From Gemmatimonadota bacterium (GTDB lineage Bacteria; Gemmatimonadota; Gemmatimonadetes; Gemmatimonadales; GWC2-71-9), in the NCBI GenBank assembly GCA_016704275.1, contig JADJAK010000001.1, positions 186,001 through 250,000 of the forward strand: 64,000 bases of DNA, written 5' to 3'. The notes beneath the pieces are model-generated. The model was not told where the DNA came from, made no database searches, and worked only from the letters and a program-made list of their open reading frames with translations. The translations under genes and the position numbers were made by a program. Positions 33,762-42,615 of the stretch are shown here, piece after piece (position 1 is the stretch's first letter; each line of letters starts with the position of its first letter).

Positions 33762-34709
33762 ATGCGCGTTCTCCTGCTTCCCGACCTTGCCCTCGTCGAG
33801 CGCCCCGCACCGCGCCCCGGCGAGGGCGAGTTGCTGGTGTCCGTGCGCGCGGTCGGGCTCAATCGTGCCGACCTGTTGCAACGCCTCGGCCGCTATCCGG
33901 CACCGCCGGGGTGGCCGACGGACGTGCCCGGGCTCGAATACGCCGGCGTCGTCACGGCGATCGGCGAGGGTGTCACCCGCTTTGCCATTGGTGATCGGGT
34001 GATGGGGCTCGTCGGTGGCGGCGCGATGGTGGAGCAACTCGTCATCCACGAAGCGGAGGCGATCCGGGTCCCCGATCGACTCGGCGACATCGAGGCGGCC
34101 GCCGTCCCCGAGGCCTTCCTCACGGCGTGGGATGCGTTGGTGATTCGTGGCCGCGCGGTGGCCGGTGACCGCGTGCTCTTCCATGCCATCGGCAGCGGCG
34201 TCGGCACCGCCGCCCTGCAGTTCGCGCCACTGCTCGGCGTGACGATGATCGGCACGTCGCGCACCGCCGGCAAACTCGAACGCTGTCGCGCGCTCGGGTT
34301 GCACCACGGCGTGCTCACCACCGACGATGACTGGCCCACGGCTGTCGACGCGCCGGTGCAGCTGATCATCGACACCCTTGGCGCGAAGGCCCTCACCGCC
34401 AACCTCGGCCTGCTCGCCCCACTCGGCCGGTTGGTGGTGCTCGGCACGATGACGGGAAGCGAGACGACCATCGACCTCGGTGTCGTGTTGCGGAAACGCC
34501 TCTCGATCATCGGGACGGCAATGCGCAATCGCGGAGCAGCGGAACGGCGGGCCCTCATGGCGCGCTTCGACGCCGAGGTGTTGCCGCACTTCGCCAGCGG
34601 CGCACTGACGCCCCTGGTCGAGGCCGTGGTGCCGATGACCGAGGCCGTTCGCGGCTACGATCTGTTGGCTGGGAACACGACGTTCGGCAAGGTGGTGTTG
34701 GCCTGGTGA
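33762..34709 (+). CDS. NAD(P)H quinone oxidoreductase, zeta-crystallin-like MDR protein
   Basis: A 315-aa medium-chain dehydrogenase/reductase without structural or catalytic zinc cysteines. Typical pieces are VSVRAVGLNRADLLQRLGRYP (the quinone-reductase N-domain), PGLEYAGVVTAIGEGV, VLFHAIGSGVGTAALQFA (Rossmann loop) and the C-terminal GNTTFGKVVLAW. It is similar to PIG3/QOR enzymes that use NADPH on quinones. Nine nt after the membrane protein gene. The stop TGA is the first word of a heptamer array. Confidence 0.88.
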   Translation: MRVLLLPDLALVERPAPRPGEGELLVSVRAVGLNRADLLQRLGRYPAPPGWPTDVPGLEYAGVVTAIGEGVTRFAIGDRVMGLVGGGAMVEQLVIHEAEAIRVPDRLGDIEAAAVPEAFLTAWDALVIRGRAVAGDRVLFHAIGSGVGTAALQFAPLLGVTMIGTSRTAGKLERCRALGLHHGVLTTDDDWPTAVDAPVQLIIDTLGAKALTANLGLLAPLGRLVVLGTMTGSETTIDLGVVLRKRLSIIGTAMRNRGAAERRALMARFDAEVLPHFASGALTPLVEAVVPMTEAVRGYDLLAGNTTFGKVVLAW

Positions 34710-34806
34710 CCAGTGACCAGTGACCAGTGACCAGTGGCCGGGGCGCGGCCGCTGGCCGCGCGGGTGAGGAGTGAGGGGGGACCTACGACCTACGACTACG
34801 ACCTAC
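34705..34806. repeat. Heptanucleotide arrays and a GC hairpin
   Basis: 34705-34739 is five units of (g/a)gtgacc, starting within the stop region of the preceding gene. 34744-34760 is a perfect hairpin CGCGGCC-gct-GGCCGCG, and 34764-34806 carries gggtgag-type units followed by ctacgac-type units. Three different word families are joined in one gap. Confidence 0.85.
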
Positions 34807-34892
34807 CCCCCGTTGACACCCTCCGTCCCACCCGCCAAATTTCCCGAAGAAACACCGAATCTCCACCTCCCTATTCCGCTCCGGAGTCTGCC

Positions 34893-35360
34893 ATGCTCGC
34901 CCCAGGTCTCGTTGCCCAGCTGGAGTCCACCCGCAAGTTCTTCGGCACCACCACCTCGATCTTCGAGGAAGCCGATGCCGGCTATTCGCCGACCGCCGAG
35001 ATGTACACGGTGGCCGGGCAGGTGGCGCACGCCGCCGACACGCTGGACTGGTTCGTCGACGGGGCGTTGGGGAAGGGATGGGACATGGACTTCGAGGCGT
35101 CGATCGCCCGCGCCAAGACGCCGCGCACGCTGGCCGAGGCGCGGGAGATGCTCGACCGCGCCTTCTCGCGTGCCATTTCCGTCGTCGGTGCGGCCTCCGA
35201 CGAGACGCTGCTCGAGCCGATCCCCAACGACATGATTCTCGACGGCGCACCACGGATGGCGGTGATCAGCGCGATCGTCGATCACACGGCGCATCATCGT
35301 GGCTCGTTGGCGGTGTATGCGCGGTTGCTGGGGAAGGTGCCGCCGATGCCGTACGCCTGA
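34893..35360 (+). CDS. DinB-family metalloprotein
   Basis: A 155-aa four-helix-bundle protein of the DinB/YfiT superfamily, from ATG 34893. Metal ligands are likely His in the GQVAHAADTLDWF helix and the His pair near the end (VDHTAHHRGSLAVYARLLGK). Members act in thiol-dependent detoxification or have no known role. They are unrelated to DNA polymerase IV despite the name. No ribosome site is obvious. Confidence 0.85.
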   Translation: MLAPGLVAQLESTRKFFGTTTSIFEEADAGYSPTAEMYTVAGQVAHAADTLDWFVDGALGKGWDMDFEASIARAKTPRTLAEAREMLDRAFSRAISVVGAASDETLLEPIPNDMILDGAPRMAVISAIVDHTAHHRGSLAVYARLLGKVPPMPYA

Positions 35361-35362
35361 CA

Positions 35363-35451
35363 GCGAACGGCGAACGGCGAACGGGGCGGGCGTAACCAGT
35401 AACCAGTGACCCGTCACCAGGGCCCACTGGTCACTGGTCACTGGTCACTCG
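35363..35451. repeat. Heptanucleotide arrays between convergent genes
   Basis: Three gcgaacg units (35363-35383), then cgtaacc, agtaacc, agtgacc and cgtcacc, then cccactggtcactggtcact units to 35451. agtgacc and ggtcact words oppose each other around GGGCCC. The array spans from 3 nt after the DinB stop into the 3' end of the ImuB-like gene (stop 35431-35433). Confidence 0.88.
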
Positions 35452-36573
35452 TTTCATTCGGTCCAGCGCCCGCTGCAACGCCACCGCCTTCGGCGCGGCA
35501 CAGAGTTCCTCGCTCGGCCACAGTTCGAATTGTCCGCCGCCGTCGTGCAGGCTGGTCGCCGTGAGGACCAGGCTGCGCACGGCGATGCGCCGGGTGAGGG
35601 CGGCATCGAGGGCGCGGCAGGCGGCGCGCCAGAGGTCGCTGTCGAGCGGTGAGGCACCGACACCGATGGCACGTTCGGCGATGGTGTCGTCGGCGTGACG
35701 GACCGTGACCACCAGGCGTCCGGCCATCAACCGGCGGGTGCGCAACCGCCGACCGATCTCCTCGGCGAGTGGCCGGAGGATGGCCGCGAGTGCCTGGCGG
35801 TCGTTGGTGTCGGTGGCGAGTTCGTGGGTGAGTCGGAGCTCGGCCTGCACCTCGGGTGAGAGCACCGGGCGCGGGTCGATGCCGTGCGCGTGCCGATGCA
35901 GTGTCCCGCCCGCCGCCCCGAAGGCCACGCGCAGTGGCGTCTCGCCGAGCGCCGCGACCTCACCGATCCGCTCGAGGTGATAGTCGTCGAGCCGACGACG
36001 CACCAGCTCCGGCACGTCCGGCAGCAGCTGGACAGCCTCCGGGGCGAGGAAGGCGGCCTCATAGCCCGCGGCCACGGCCCAGATGTCGGCACCGGCCTCG
36101 CGCTTCACCACCGTCGCCGCACTCTCGCTCACCAACTTGTTGATCGCCACGCCCACGGCCAGCGGCAGTGAGAGGCGCTCGCGCACCGTCCGCTCGAGCC
36201 GACGCGCCACCTCGACGGCCGGACCGAAGAGCCGCTCGGTGCCGGTGAGGTCGAGGTAGGCATGCCCCCATCCGCGCGGCTCGATCACCGGCGCCACTTC
36301 GGCCAGGATGGTGTGCAGTGCGGCGTGCGCCTTGGCATAGCGGCCCGGGCTGGGCGGCCGGACGATCAGGTCGGGGCAGATGCGCCTGGCCAGCGCCACC
36401 GCCATTCCCCGCGCCACCCCCGCCAGCCGCGCCTCCGCGCTCACCGCCAGCACCACCGCCCGATCGGCCGCCAGCGGGGCGATGGCCATGGGCCGCCGCC
36501 GCAACTGCGGGTCGCGGAGCACCTCGAGGGTGGTGCAGAAGGCGGGCGGATCGACGAAGAGGATGGTGCGCAT
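35431..36573 (-). CDS. imuB: ImuB-like Y-family polymerase homologue, probably non-catalytic
   Basis: A 380-aa protein from ATG 36573. The Y-family fold is clear (RTILFVDPPAFCTTLEVL; LPLAVGVAINKLVSESAATV; finger and little-finger regions), but the SIDE catalytic motif is replaced by RGWGHAYLDLTGTERL, so the two essential acidic residues are gone. That loss is typical of ImuB, the scaffold bringing DnaE2 to damaged DNA. No imuA lies next to it. A CCGAA-N6-CCGAA box sits 9 nt upstream of the ATG. The last residues (Val-Thr-Ser-Asp-Gln) and stop come from a heptamer array. Confidence 0.8.
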   Translation of the reverse strand: MRTILFVDPPAFCTTLEVLRDPQLRRRPMAIAPLAADRAVVLAVSAEARLAGVARGMAVALARRICPDLIVRPPSPGRYAKAHAALHTILAEVAPVIEPRGWGHAYLDLTGTERLFGPAVEVARRLERTVRERLSLPLAVGVAINKLVSESAATVVKREAGADIWAVAAGYEAAFLAPEAVQLLPDVPELVRRRLDDYHLERIGEVAALGETPLRVAFGAAGGTLHRHAHGIDPRPVLSPEVQAELRLTHELATDTNDRQALAAILRPLAEEIGRRLRTRRLMAGRLVVTVRHADDTIAERAIGVGASPLDSDLWRAACRALDAALTRRIAVRSLVLTATSLHDGGGQFELWPSEELCAAPKAVALQRALDRMKRVTSDQ

Positions 36574-36582
36574 GGCGGATAC

Positions 36583-36598
36583 CCGAATATACACCGAA
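36583..36598 (-). promoter_or_regulatory. CCGAA-N6-CCGAA operator upstream of imuB
   Basis: CCGAATATACACCGAA (plus strand) is identical at all 16 positions to the copy at 29756-29771. On the minus strand it lies between TCGACT and TATCCG at exactly 17-nt spacing, so again it occupies a promoter spacer, 9 nt from the start codon. A candidate SOS-type operator; see the finding. Confidence 0.6.
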
Positions 36599-36599
36599 A

Positions 36600-36730
36600 G
36601 TCGATGATCGATGGTCGATGAGCGATGGTCGATGCCTCCAATGTCGGGGATGTAGCTTGACCGTGCGCCAAGGATCGATCGAGTCATGGACCATCGATCA
36701 TCGATCTCACGACTTACGACTTACGACCGG
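36600..36730. repeat. Two heptanucleotide arrays in the imuB / acyltransferase gap
   Basis: 36600-36634: five units gtcgatg, atcgatg, gtcgatg, agcgatg, gtcgatg. 36689-36730: gaccatc, gatcatc, gatctca, cgactta x2, cgaccgg. The second array lies inside the likely 5' end of the acyltransferase reading frame. Confidence 0.85.
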
Positions 36731-38048
36731 ACTCCGCATCCCAATCCTCGCCCCCCTCCTCGTCACCACCTTCTACCGCCTGCAGATCGCCGGCGGCACG
36801 GTCCCTCGCCAGGGGCCGGTGCTGCTGGTGGCCAATCACCCCAATTCGCTGCTCGATCCGATGGTGGTGCTGACGGCGGCGCGGCGGCCGGTGCGCTTCC
36901 TCGCGAAGGCACCGCTGTGGGATGACCCGAAGACGTCGTGGCTGGTGAAGCTCGGGCGGGCCATTCCGGTCTACCGCGCCAGCGATGATCCGAGCAAGCT
37001 GGCGCGCAACGCGACGATGTTCGACGCGGTGCACGCGGCACTCGCGGCGGGCGATGCGGTCGGGCTCTTTCCCGAGGGGATCTCGCACAGCGAGCCGTCG
37101 ATCACGCCGCTCAAGACCGGTGCGGCGCGCATTGCGCTCGGCGCGGCCCCGCTGGTTGGCGGTGCCTTCCCGATCATCGCAGTCGGCCTGGTCTTCCGCG
37201 AGAAGGAGATCTTCCGCTCCGAGGGGTTCGCGCTGGTCGGGGAGCCGATTGCGTGGGACGACCTCGCGGCACGCGGCGCACGCGACGGCGACGCCGTCCG
37301 CGAGCTGACCGATCGCATCGACGCAGCGATCCGGCAGCAGACGCTCAACCTGGCGCAGTGGGAGGACGCGCCGCTGGTCGACGGCGCGATGGAGATCTGG
37401 GAGGCGGAGCAGCGTGCGGCGCCGGAACCGGCGGAGCGCATCGCCCGACTCGCCGCGACGACGCGGATCCTCGCGGAGGTGCGCGCCGAGCCGGATGCGA
37501 CGACCGAGGCACTCGCGCGCGAGGTGACCGCGCACGTGCGCCGGCTCACGCGCCTCGGATTGCGGCCGGCCGATCTCGGGCTCGACACGACGGGGCGGAC
37601 GGCGGTGGGATGGGCCACGCTGCGCATTCCGCTGCTGTTGCCGCCGTGGATCGCGGTGGCCGTCGTCGGCTGGCTGCTCTTCGTGGTGCCGTACCAGCTC
37701 ACCGGCGTGGTGGTCGATCGCTTCACGCTGGAGCGCGACACCCGCTCGAGTTGGAAGTTGTTGATCGGCGCGGCGCTCTATGCCGTGTGGGTGGTGGCGC
37801 TGGCGATCGCGGCGGGGCTCTGGCTCGGCTGGTGGTTCGCTGCCGTGACAATCCTGCTGGTGCCGGTGATCGGCCTGGCCGGGCTGCTGGTGCGGGAGCG
37901 GTGGCACGGCGCCTGGGCCGATGTCCGCCGGTGGGCGTTGCTCCGGTCCCGCCGTAGATTGGTGGAGACGCTCCGCCAGACGCAGCACGATCTCGGTCGC
38001 CGCCTCGACCAACTCTTCACGCAACATCCCCCGCGAGGTTCCCGATGA
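36663..38048 (+). CDS. PlsC-like 1-acylglycerol-3-phosphate acyltransferase with C-terminal membrane region
   Basis: About 461 aa from GTG 36663 (TTG 36657 is possible). No ATG exists in this frame near the conserved start, and the first 20 codons run through a heptamer array, so the start is uncertain. The acyltransferase domain has the H-x4-D motif NHPNSLLDP, the FLAKAPLWDDP block and the glycerol-phosphate loop FPEGISHSEP. The C-terminal third has two to four membrane helices, as in larger PlsC-type acyltransferases. It acts in phospholipid synthesis at the inner membrane. It overlaps the MFS gene by 4 nt. Confidence 0.8.
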   Translation: MRQGSIESWTIDHRSHDLRLTTGLRIPILAPLLVTTFYRLQIAGGTVPRQGPVLLVANHPNSLLDPMVVLTAARRPVRFLAKAPLWDDPKTSWLVKLGRAIPVYRASDDPSKLARNATMFDAVHAALAAGDAVGLFPEGISHSEPSITPLKTGAARIALGAAPLVGGAFPIIAVGLVFREKEIFRSEGFALVGEPIAWDDLAARGARDGDAVRELTDRIDAAIRQQTLNLAQWEDAPLVDGAMEIWEAEQRAAPEPAERIARLAATTRILAEVRAEPDATTEALAREVTAHVRRLTRLGLRPADLGLDTTGRTAVGWATLRIPLLLPPWIAVAVVGWLLFVVPYQLTGVVVDRFTLERDTRSSWKLLIGAALYAVWVVALAIAAGLWLGWWFAAVTILLVPVIGLAGLLVRERWHGAWADVRRWALLRSRRRLVETLRQTQHDLGRRLDQLFTQHPPRGSR

Positions 38049-39367
38049 CCGCAGCCACGGTGGCCACGCCGGACGGCCAGGATTCGCCCAAGGTCATCTG
38101 GTCGTGGGCGCTCTATGACTGGGCCAACTCGGCGTTCACCACACTGGTGGTGACCTTCATCTACGCCACGTATTTCACCAAGGCGATGGCGCCCGACGAG
38201 GTCACCGGCACGGCGTGGTGGTCGCGCGGCGTGGCGATCAGTGCGTTGCTGACGGCGTTGATCTCGCCGCTGCTCGGGGCCGCCGCCGATCGGAGCGGGG
38301 CACGCAAGCGCTTTCTCGCGCTCGCCACGGCCATCTGCATCGCCGCGACGGTGGCACTCGCCTTCGTTGCACCGGGGATGACGAACGCCGGGATGATCGC
38401 GCTGACGCTGTTCATCATCGCGGAAGTGGCCTTCGAGTCGGGCAATGTCTTCTACAACGCCTTCCTGCCGACGATCGCCTCGTCGGAGCGGATCGGTCGC
38501 GTCTCCGGCTACGGCTGGGGCCTCGGCTATGTCGGCGGGCTGGTCTGTCTCGCCATCGCGCTCGTCGGCTTCGTGCAGCCCGAGGTGCCGTGGTTCGGGA
38601 TGAGCAAGGAGGCCGGGTGGAATATCCGCGCCACCTGCCTCCTCGCCGCCGGCTGGTTCCTCGTCTTCTCCATTCCGATCTTCCTCAATGTGCCCGAGAA
38701 GCGGATTCCCAACGCGACGATCTCGCTGCGCGCGGCGATCGCCGAGCTCGGGCGGACGGCCCGCGACATCGCACGGTACCGGGAGATCCTCCGCTTCCTC
38801 GTGGCGCGGCTGATCTTCAACGACGGCCTGGTGACGGTGTTCGCCTTCGGGGGCATCTACGCGGCCGGCACGTTCGGGATGACCTTCGCCGACGTGATCC
38901 TCTTCGGCGTGGCGCTCAATGTTGCCTCCGGGCTGGGCGCCTTCCTCTTCGGCTTCGTCGACGACAAGATCGGTGGCAAGAAGACGGTGCTCTGGTCGCT
39001 GGCGGCGCTCACGCTGGCGACGGCGATGGCGGTGTGGGCGCCGACGCGGAATTGGTTCTGGGTTGCCGGCATCCTGATCGGGATCTTCGTGGGACCGAAC
39101 CAGTCGGCGTCGCGGTCGCTGATGGCGCGATTCGTCCCCAGCAAGCATCAGTCGGAGTTCTTCGGCTTCTTCGCCTTCTCGGGAAAGGCGACGGCGTTCA
39201 TGGGGCCGCTCCTGCTCGGCCTGGCCACCACCCAGTTCGGTTCACAGCGGGCCGGCGTGGCGACGGTCATCCTCTTCTTCGTGATCGGCGGGGTGATCCT
39301 CGCCTCGGTCAACGAGGCGAAGGGGATCGCGGCGGCGCGGGAGAGCGACGCGGTCAACGCCGGTTGA
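38045..39367 (+). CDS. MFS transporter of the UMF1/Atg22-like family
   Basis: A 440-aa, about 12-helix major-facilitator protein with the family opening WSWALYDWANSAFTTLVVTF and ISPLLGAAADRSGARKRFL after helix 2, and a mid-loop before helix 7. Atg22-like transporters export amino acids in yeast vacuoles; bacterial substrates are unknown. Its ATG overlaps the acyltransferase stop by 4 nt, so the two form an operon, perhaps in envelope lipid handling. Confidence 0.88.
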   Translation: MTAATVATPDGQDSPKVIWSWALYDWANSAFTTLVVTFIYATYFTKAMAPDEVTGTAWWSRGVAISALLTALISPLLGAAADRSGARKRFLALATAICIAATVALAFVAPGMTNAGMIALTLFIIAEVAFESGNVFYNAFLPTIASSERIGRVSGYGWGLGYVGGLVCLAIALVGFVQPEVPWFGMSKEAGWNIRATCLLAAGWFLVFSIPIFLNVPEKRIPNATISLRAAIAELGRTARDIARYREILRFLVARLIFNDGLVTVFAFGGIYAAGTFGMTFADVILFGVALNVASGLGAFLFGFVDDKIGGKKTVLWSLAALTLATAMAVWAPTRNWFWVAGILIGIFVGPNQSASRSLMARFVPSKHQSEFFGFFAFSGKATAFMGPLLLGLATTQFGSQRAGVATVILFFVIGGVILASVNEAKGIAAARESDAVNAG

Positions 39368-39401
39368 TTCTCCGCCGTATCATTAGGTAGTACCCCTGCA
39401 G

Positions 39402-41447
39402 ATGATTCCCCGTTCTCACTGGAGCACTCGCGTGTCCATTACACGTTGGTCGGCGCCTTCGTTGGCGCTCCTGCTCGTTCCCGCTGCGCTTTCCGCGCAA
39501 GCCAAAGTCAACCAGTATGGCTACCCTGAGAAGCACGCTCCGCAGCCGACGGCTGCGGCGATCTCGGTCGCCGACCTGATGACCCGCCTCTACATCTTCG
39601 CCGACGACTCGATGATGGGTCGCCAGGTCGGACGCCCGGGCAACATGCAGGGCACCAACTACATCGCGGGCGAGCTGCAGCGTCTCGGCATCAAGGCCGC
39701 GGGCGAGAACGGCAGCTACTTCCAGGTGCTGCCCTACATGCAGCGGAAGTTCACCGCGCAGTCGGCGATGACGGTCGGCGGCCAGATGCTGCGCTTCGGC
39801 GTCGACTTCGCCCCGGTCCCGGGGGCGCGCGCGCCGAAGGCGATCGACAACGCGGCGGTGATCTACGGCGGCGTCGCCGGCGACACCACGCAGCAGATCA
39901 GCGCGGCACAGGCGGCCGGCAAGGTGGTCGTCCTGGCAGCGGCGCGTCCACTCGCGGCGTCGCCGATTGGCGGCGGCCCCGGTGGTGGTGGCGCCGGCGG
40001 GCGCGGTGGCTTCGGCGGCGGTGCGGCGGGCGGGAACGCGCGCTTCGCTGGTGCCGTGGCGGTGATCACGGCCGACCTCGATCCGCTCTCCCCGGCTGCG
40101 CGCGCCATGATCAACGAGCCCCCCGCCGCGTATTCGGCGGCTGATGCCAAGACCACCGTCGTGGCGGGCGATGTGATCGTCAACACCAAGGGCCAGCTCG
40201 GCGTGGTGCGTGGCGACAAGGTGATCGGCGGCACGCTGCCGGCCGGGATGACCCCGGCGACGATCCGCGCCTGGAATGACTCGGTTGCGCGCGCGGACTC
40301 GATCGCACGTGCCGGTCGCGCGGGCGCCGGTGGGGCGGCGGGTGGCCGTGGCGCGGCGGGTGGCCGTGGTGGTGCGGGTGGTGCGCCGGCTGCCAGCACG
40401 GAAGCTCCGGCCGCCAACATTCGCGTCACGATCGCCACCGCCGAGAAGTTGCTCGGTGGCAAGGTGCTCGCGGGCCTGCCGCTCGGCAGCGCCGGCGCGA
40501 CCGTGTCGGCCAAGCTCGACTTCTCCGAGAAGTGGACCGACTACGGCCGCAATGTCGTCGCCATCGTCCCGGGCTCCGACCCGAAGCTCAAGAACCAGTA
40601 TGTCGTGATCGGCGCGCACAACGACCATGTCGGCTATCGCCAGGGTGGCGTGGACCATGACTCGTTGCGTGTCGCGGCCCAGATCCGTCTGCGCGCCTCG
40701 ATGGCGAGCGGCGACCTGCTGCCGTTGACGCCTGATCAGGCGTCGTCGCTTCCGAAGGTCAACGTCGATTCGCTCCGGAAGGTTCGCCCGGCGCGCCCCG
40801 ACTCGATCAACAACGGCGCCGATGACGACGGCTCGGGCTCGATGGCCCTGCTCGAGATCGCCGAGAATATCCAGGCGATGAAGGTGAAGCCGAAGCGGTC
40901 GATGGTCTTCGTCTGGCACGCCGCGGAAGAAGCGGGGATGTTCGGCTCGCGCGCGTTCTCGTCGAATCCGACGGTGCCGGTCGACTCGATTGCCGCGCAC
41001 ATCAACATCGACATGATCGGTCGCGGTCGGGCCGAAGACGTGATCGGTGGTGGCGATGCCTACACCGGCATCCTCGGGGCCTACCGCCTCTCGAAGGAGT
41101 TCGGTGACCTGGTCTACAGCACCAACAAGACCAGCACCAGCAAGCTGACCCTCGACGACCGCTTCGACGACCCGACCCTCGGCACGCTGGTCAACGGCGT
41201 CACCAAGTGGCCCGGGTACAACAACCTCTACGGCCGCAGCGACCATGCGCGCTACGCCGAGAAGTGCATCCCGATCGTCTTCTTCTTCACGGGCCTGCAC
41301 GGCGACTACCACCAGGTCACCGATGAACCGCAGTACATCGACTATCCGCACTATTCGCGGATTGCCAACCTGATCCGCGATGTCGCGGTGGCGGCGGGCA
41401 ATGTGAGCAAGCGGCCGTCGTTGGATGGGATCTGCGTACGGAGATAG
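39402..41447 (+). CDS. Exported M28-family zinc aminopeptidase with PA-like insert
   Basis: A 681-aa protein with a signal peptide ending near AALSAQ. The M28 metal site is complete: AHNDHVG, NGADDDGSGS, HAAEEAGMFGS (catalytic Glu pair), INIDMIGRG and GDYHQVTD. A PA-like domain (about 120-370) interrupts the N-terminal part and carries two Gly/Ala-rich low-complexity linkers. It releases N-terminal amino acids from peptides in the periplasm or outside the cell. Single gene, 34 nt after the MFS gene, with its stop followed at once by a heptamer array. Confidence 0.9.
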   Translation: MIPRSHWSTRVSITRWSAPSLALLLVPAALSAQAKVNQYGYPEKHAPQPTAAAISVADLMTRLYIFADDSMMGRQVGRPGNMQGTNYIAGELQRLGIKAAGENGSYFQVLPYMQRKFTAQSAMTVGGQMLRFGVDFAPVPGARAPKAIDNAAVIYGGVAGDTTQQISAAQAAGKVVVLAAARPLAASPIGGGPGGGGAGGRGGFGGGAAGGNARFAGAVAVITADLDPLSPAARAMINEPPAAYSAADAKTTVVAGDVIVNTKGQLGVVRGDKVIGGTLPAGMTPATIRAWNDSVARADSIARAGRAGAGGAAGGRGAAGGRGGAGGAPAASTEAPAANIRVTIATAEKLLGGKVLAGLPLGSAGATVSAKLDFSEKWTDYGRNVVAIVPGSDPKLKNQYVVIGAHNDHVGYRQGGVDHDSLRVAAQIRLRASMASGDLLPLTPDQASSLPKVNVDSLRKVRPARPDSINNGADDDGSGSMALLEIAENIQAMKVKPKRSMVFVWHAAEEAGMFGSRAFSSNPTVPVDSIAAHINIDMIGRGRAEDVIGGGDAYTGILGAYRLSKEFGDLVYSTNKTSTSKLTLDDRFDDPTLGTLVNGVTKWPGYNNLYGRSDHARYAEKCIPIVFFFTGLHGDYHQVTDEPQYIDYPHYSRIANLIRDVAVAAGNVSKRPSLDGICVRR

Positions 41448-41607
41448 TGGATGATGGATGATGGATGATGGATGATCGATGATCGATGATGGAAACGTGA
41501 GAGGTGAAACGTGCCCCGAGGTGGGGAACCGTTTCACCTTTCACGTTTCTACTGGTCACTGGTCACTGGTCACTGGTTACCCCTCACCCCTCACCCCTCA
41601 CCCCTCA
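41448..41607. repeat. Composite heptanucleotide region with strong hairpin
   Basis: 41448-41492: six units of tggatga/tcgatga starting at the base after the peptidase stop. 41492-41549: a hairpin whose arms share GAAACGTGA, AGGTGAAACG and CCCC/GGGG pairs around a 3-7 nt loop. 41554-41580: three ggtcact units and ggttacc. 41580-41607: four cccctca units, in which the stop codon of the convergent radical-SAM gene lies (41598-41600). Confidence 0.88.
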
Positions 41608-42608
41608 AACAGCGCGAGCTGTCCCGCTCCGGGGCTTGGCGTCCGCAACTCCTCCTCGCGCCGCATTCCTTCGCGCGGGTCGAATCCGAGCCGGTCCATC
41701 AGCGTGCGCAAGCGGTCGTCGAGTGCATCGGCATACGCCTTGGTGACACCGCGGCGGTCGCCATAGTGCTCGCGATAGCGGCGTGCCAGGAGGGGCCGGT
41801 GCTGCAGCAACCAGGGAAAGAGCGTGTGGCGGGTGGCGGGCCCGAGCCGCAGGGGGCCACCACCCGCCCACCGCGCACCGGCGTGGCGGGCGGCCGCGAG
41901 CAGGGTCTCGAGCGTGACGGTGTCGTCGGTGAGTCCCGGCAGGATGGGCGCGATCAGCAACCCGACCGGCACGCCAGCCTCGGCAAGCCGTTGCATGGCG
42001 GCAAGCCGCGCCTTCGGGGTGGGTGTCCGCGGTTCGAGTTGCCGGAGCAGCGCGGCGTCGAGGGCGGCCAGCGAGATGTGCACCGAGACCCGGTGCTGCG
42101 TGGCCAGCTCGGCGAGGAGGGTCGCATCGCGCGCCACCAGCGCCGACTTGGTGATGATGGCGAGATGCAGGCCGCGGTGTTCGGTGAAGACTTCCAGCAG
42201 CGCGCGCGTCAGCTTGAAGCGGCGCTCGGCAGGCTGGTAGGGATCGGTCGCGGAGCCAATCACGATCGGGAGGCTGTCGACTCGTGCGGGGTCGAGGTCG
42301 CGCCGGAGCAATGCGGCGGCGTCCTCCTTGACCAGGATCCGTCGCTCAAAGGCCTGCGCCGAGGGGAGCATGGCGGCCTCACGCGCGGTCGGCAGTGGTG
42401 GGCGCTGGTTCGCGGCGCGGTCGATGGTCCAGCGGTGCGTCTCGCGGGCGTAGCAGTAGGCACAGCCGAACTCACAGCCGACATAGGGGTTCAATGACCA
42501 GAACCGCATCCCGGTGGCGGCAGGGGGATTGAGGATGCCGCGCGCGTCGAGCGAGAGGAAGCGGGTGGAGGGACCGCGAGTGCCGAGAGGGGTGAAGTGA
42601 GTGGGCAT
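41598..42608 (-). CDS. Radical SAM protein of the PA0069 / SplB-like family
   Basis: A 336-aa protein from ATG 42608 with the cluster motif C-x3-C-x2-C (GCEFGCAYCYARE), then VIGSATDPYQPAERRF, VHISLAALD and the PILPGLTDD block typical of COG1533 spore-photoproduct-lyase-like proteins. True SplB repairs spore photoproduct; the role of PA0069-type proteins is unknown. An upstream open extension only reads the heptamer array and is not counted. Convergent with the M28 gene; its stop is inside a cccctca array. Confidence 0.85.
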   Translation of the reverse strand: MPTHFTPLGTRGPSTRFLSLDARGILNPPAATGMRFWSLNPYVGCEFGCAYCYARETHRWTIDRAANQRPPLPTAREAAMLPSAQAFERRILVKEDAAALLRRDLDPARVDSLPIVIGSATDPYQPAERRFKLTRALLEVFTEHRGLHLAIITKSALVARDATLLAELATQHRVSVHISLAALDAALLRQLEPRTPTPKARLAAMQRLAEAGVPVGLLIAPILPGLTDDTVTLETLLAAARHAGARWAGGGPLRLGPATRHTLFPWLLQHRPLLARRYREHYGDRRGVTKAYADALDDRLRTLMDRLGFDPREGMRREEELRTPSPGAGQLALFEG

Positions 42609-42615
42609 GGGGAGA

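Noticed and set aside
39354..41537. Long open frame antisense to the M28 peptidase (also antisense frames at 18795-20906, 26027-28312 and 60125-62356)
   Set aside because: High G+C keeps antisense frames open; products are Arg/His/Asp-rich without family motifs, while the opposite strand codes a clear conserved protein.
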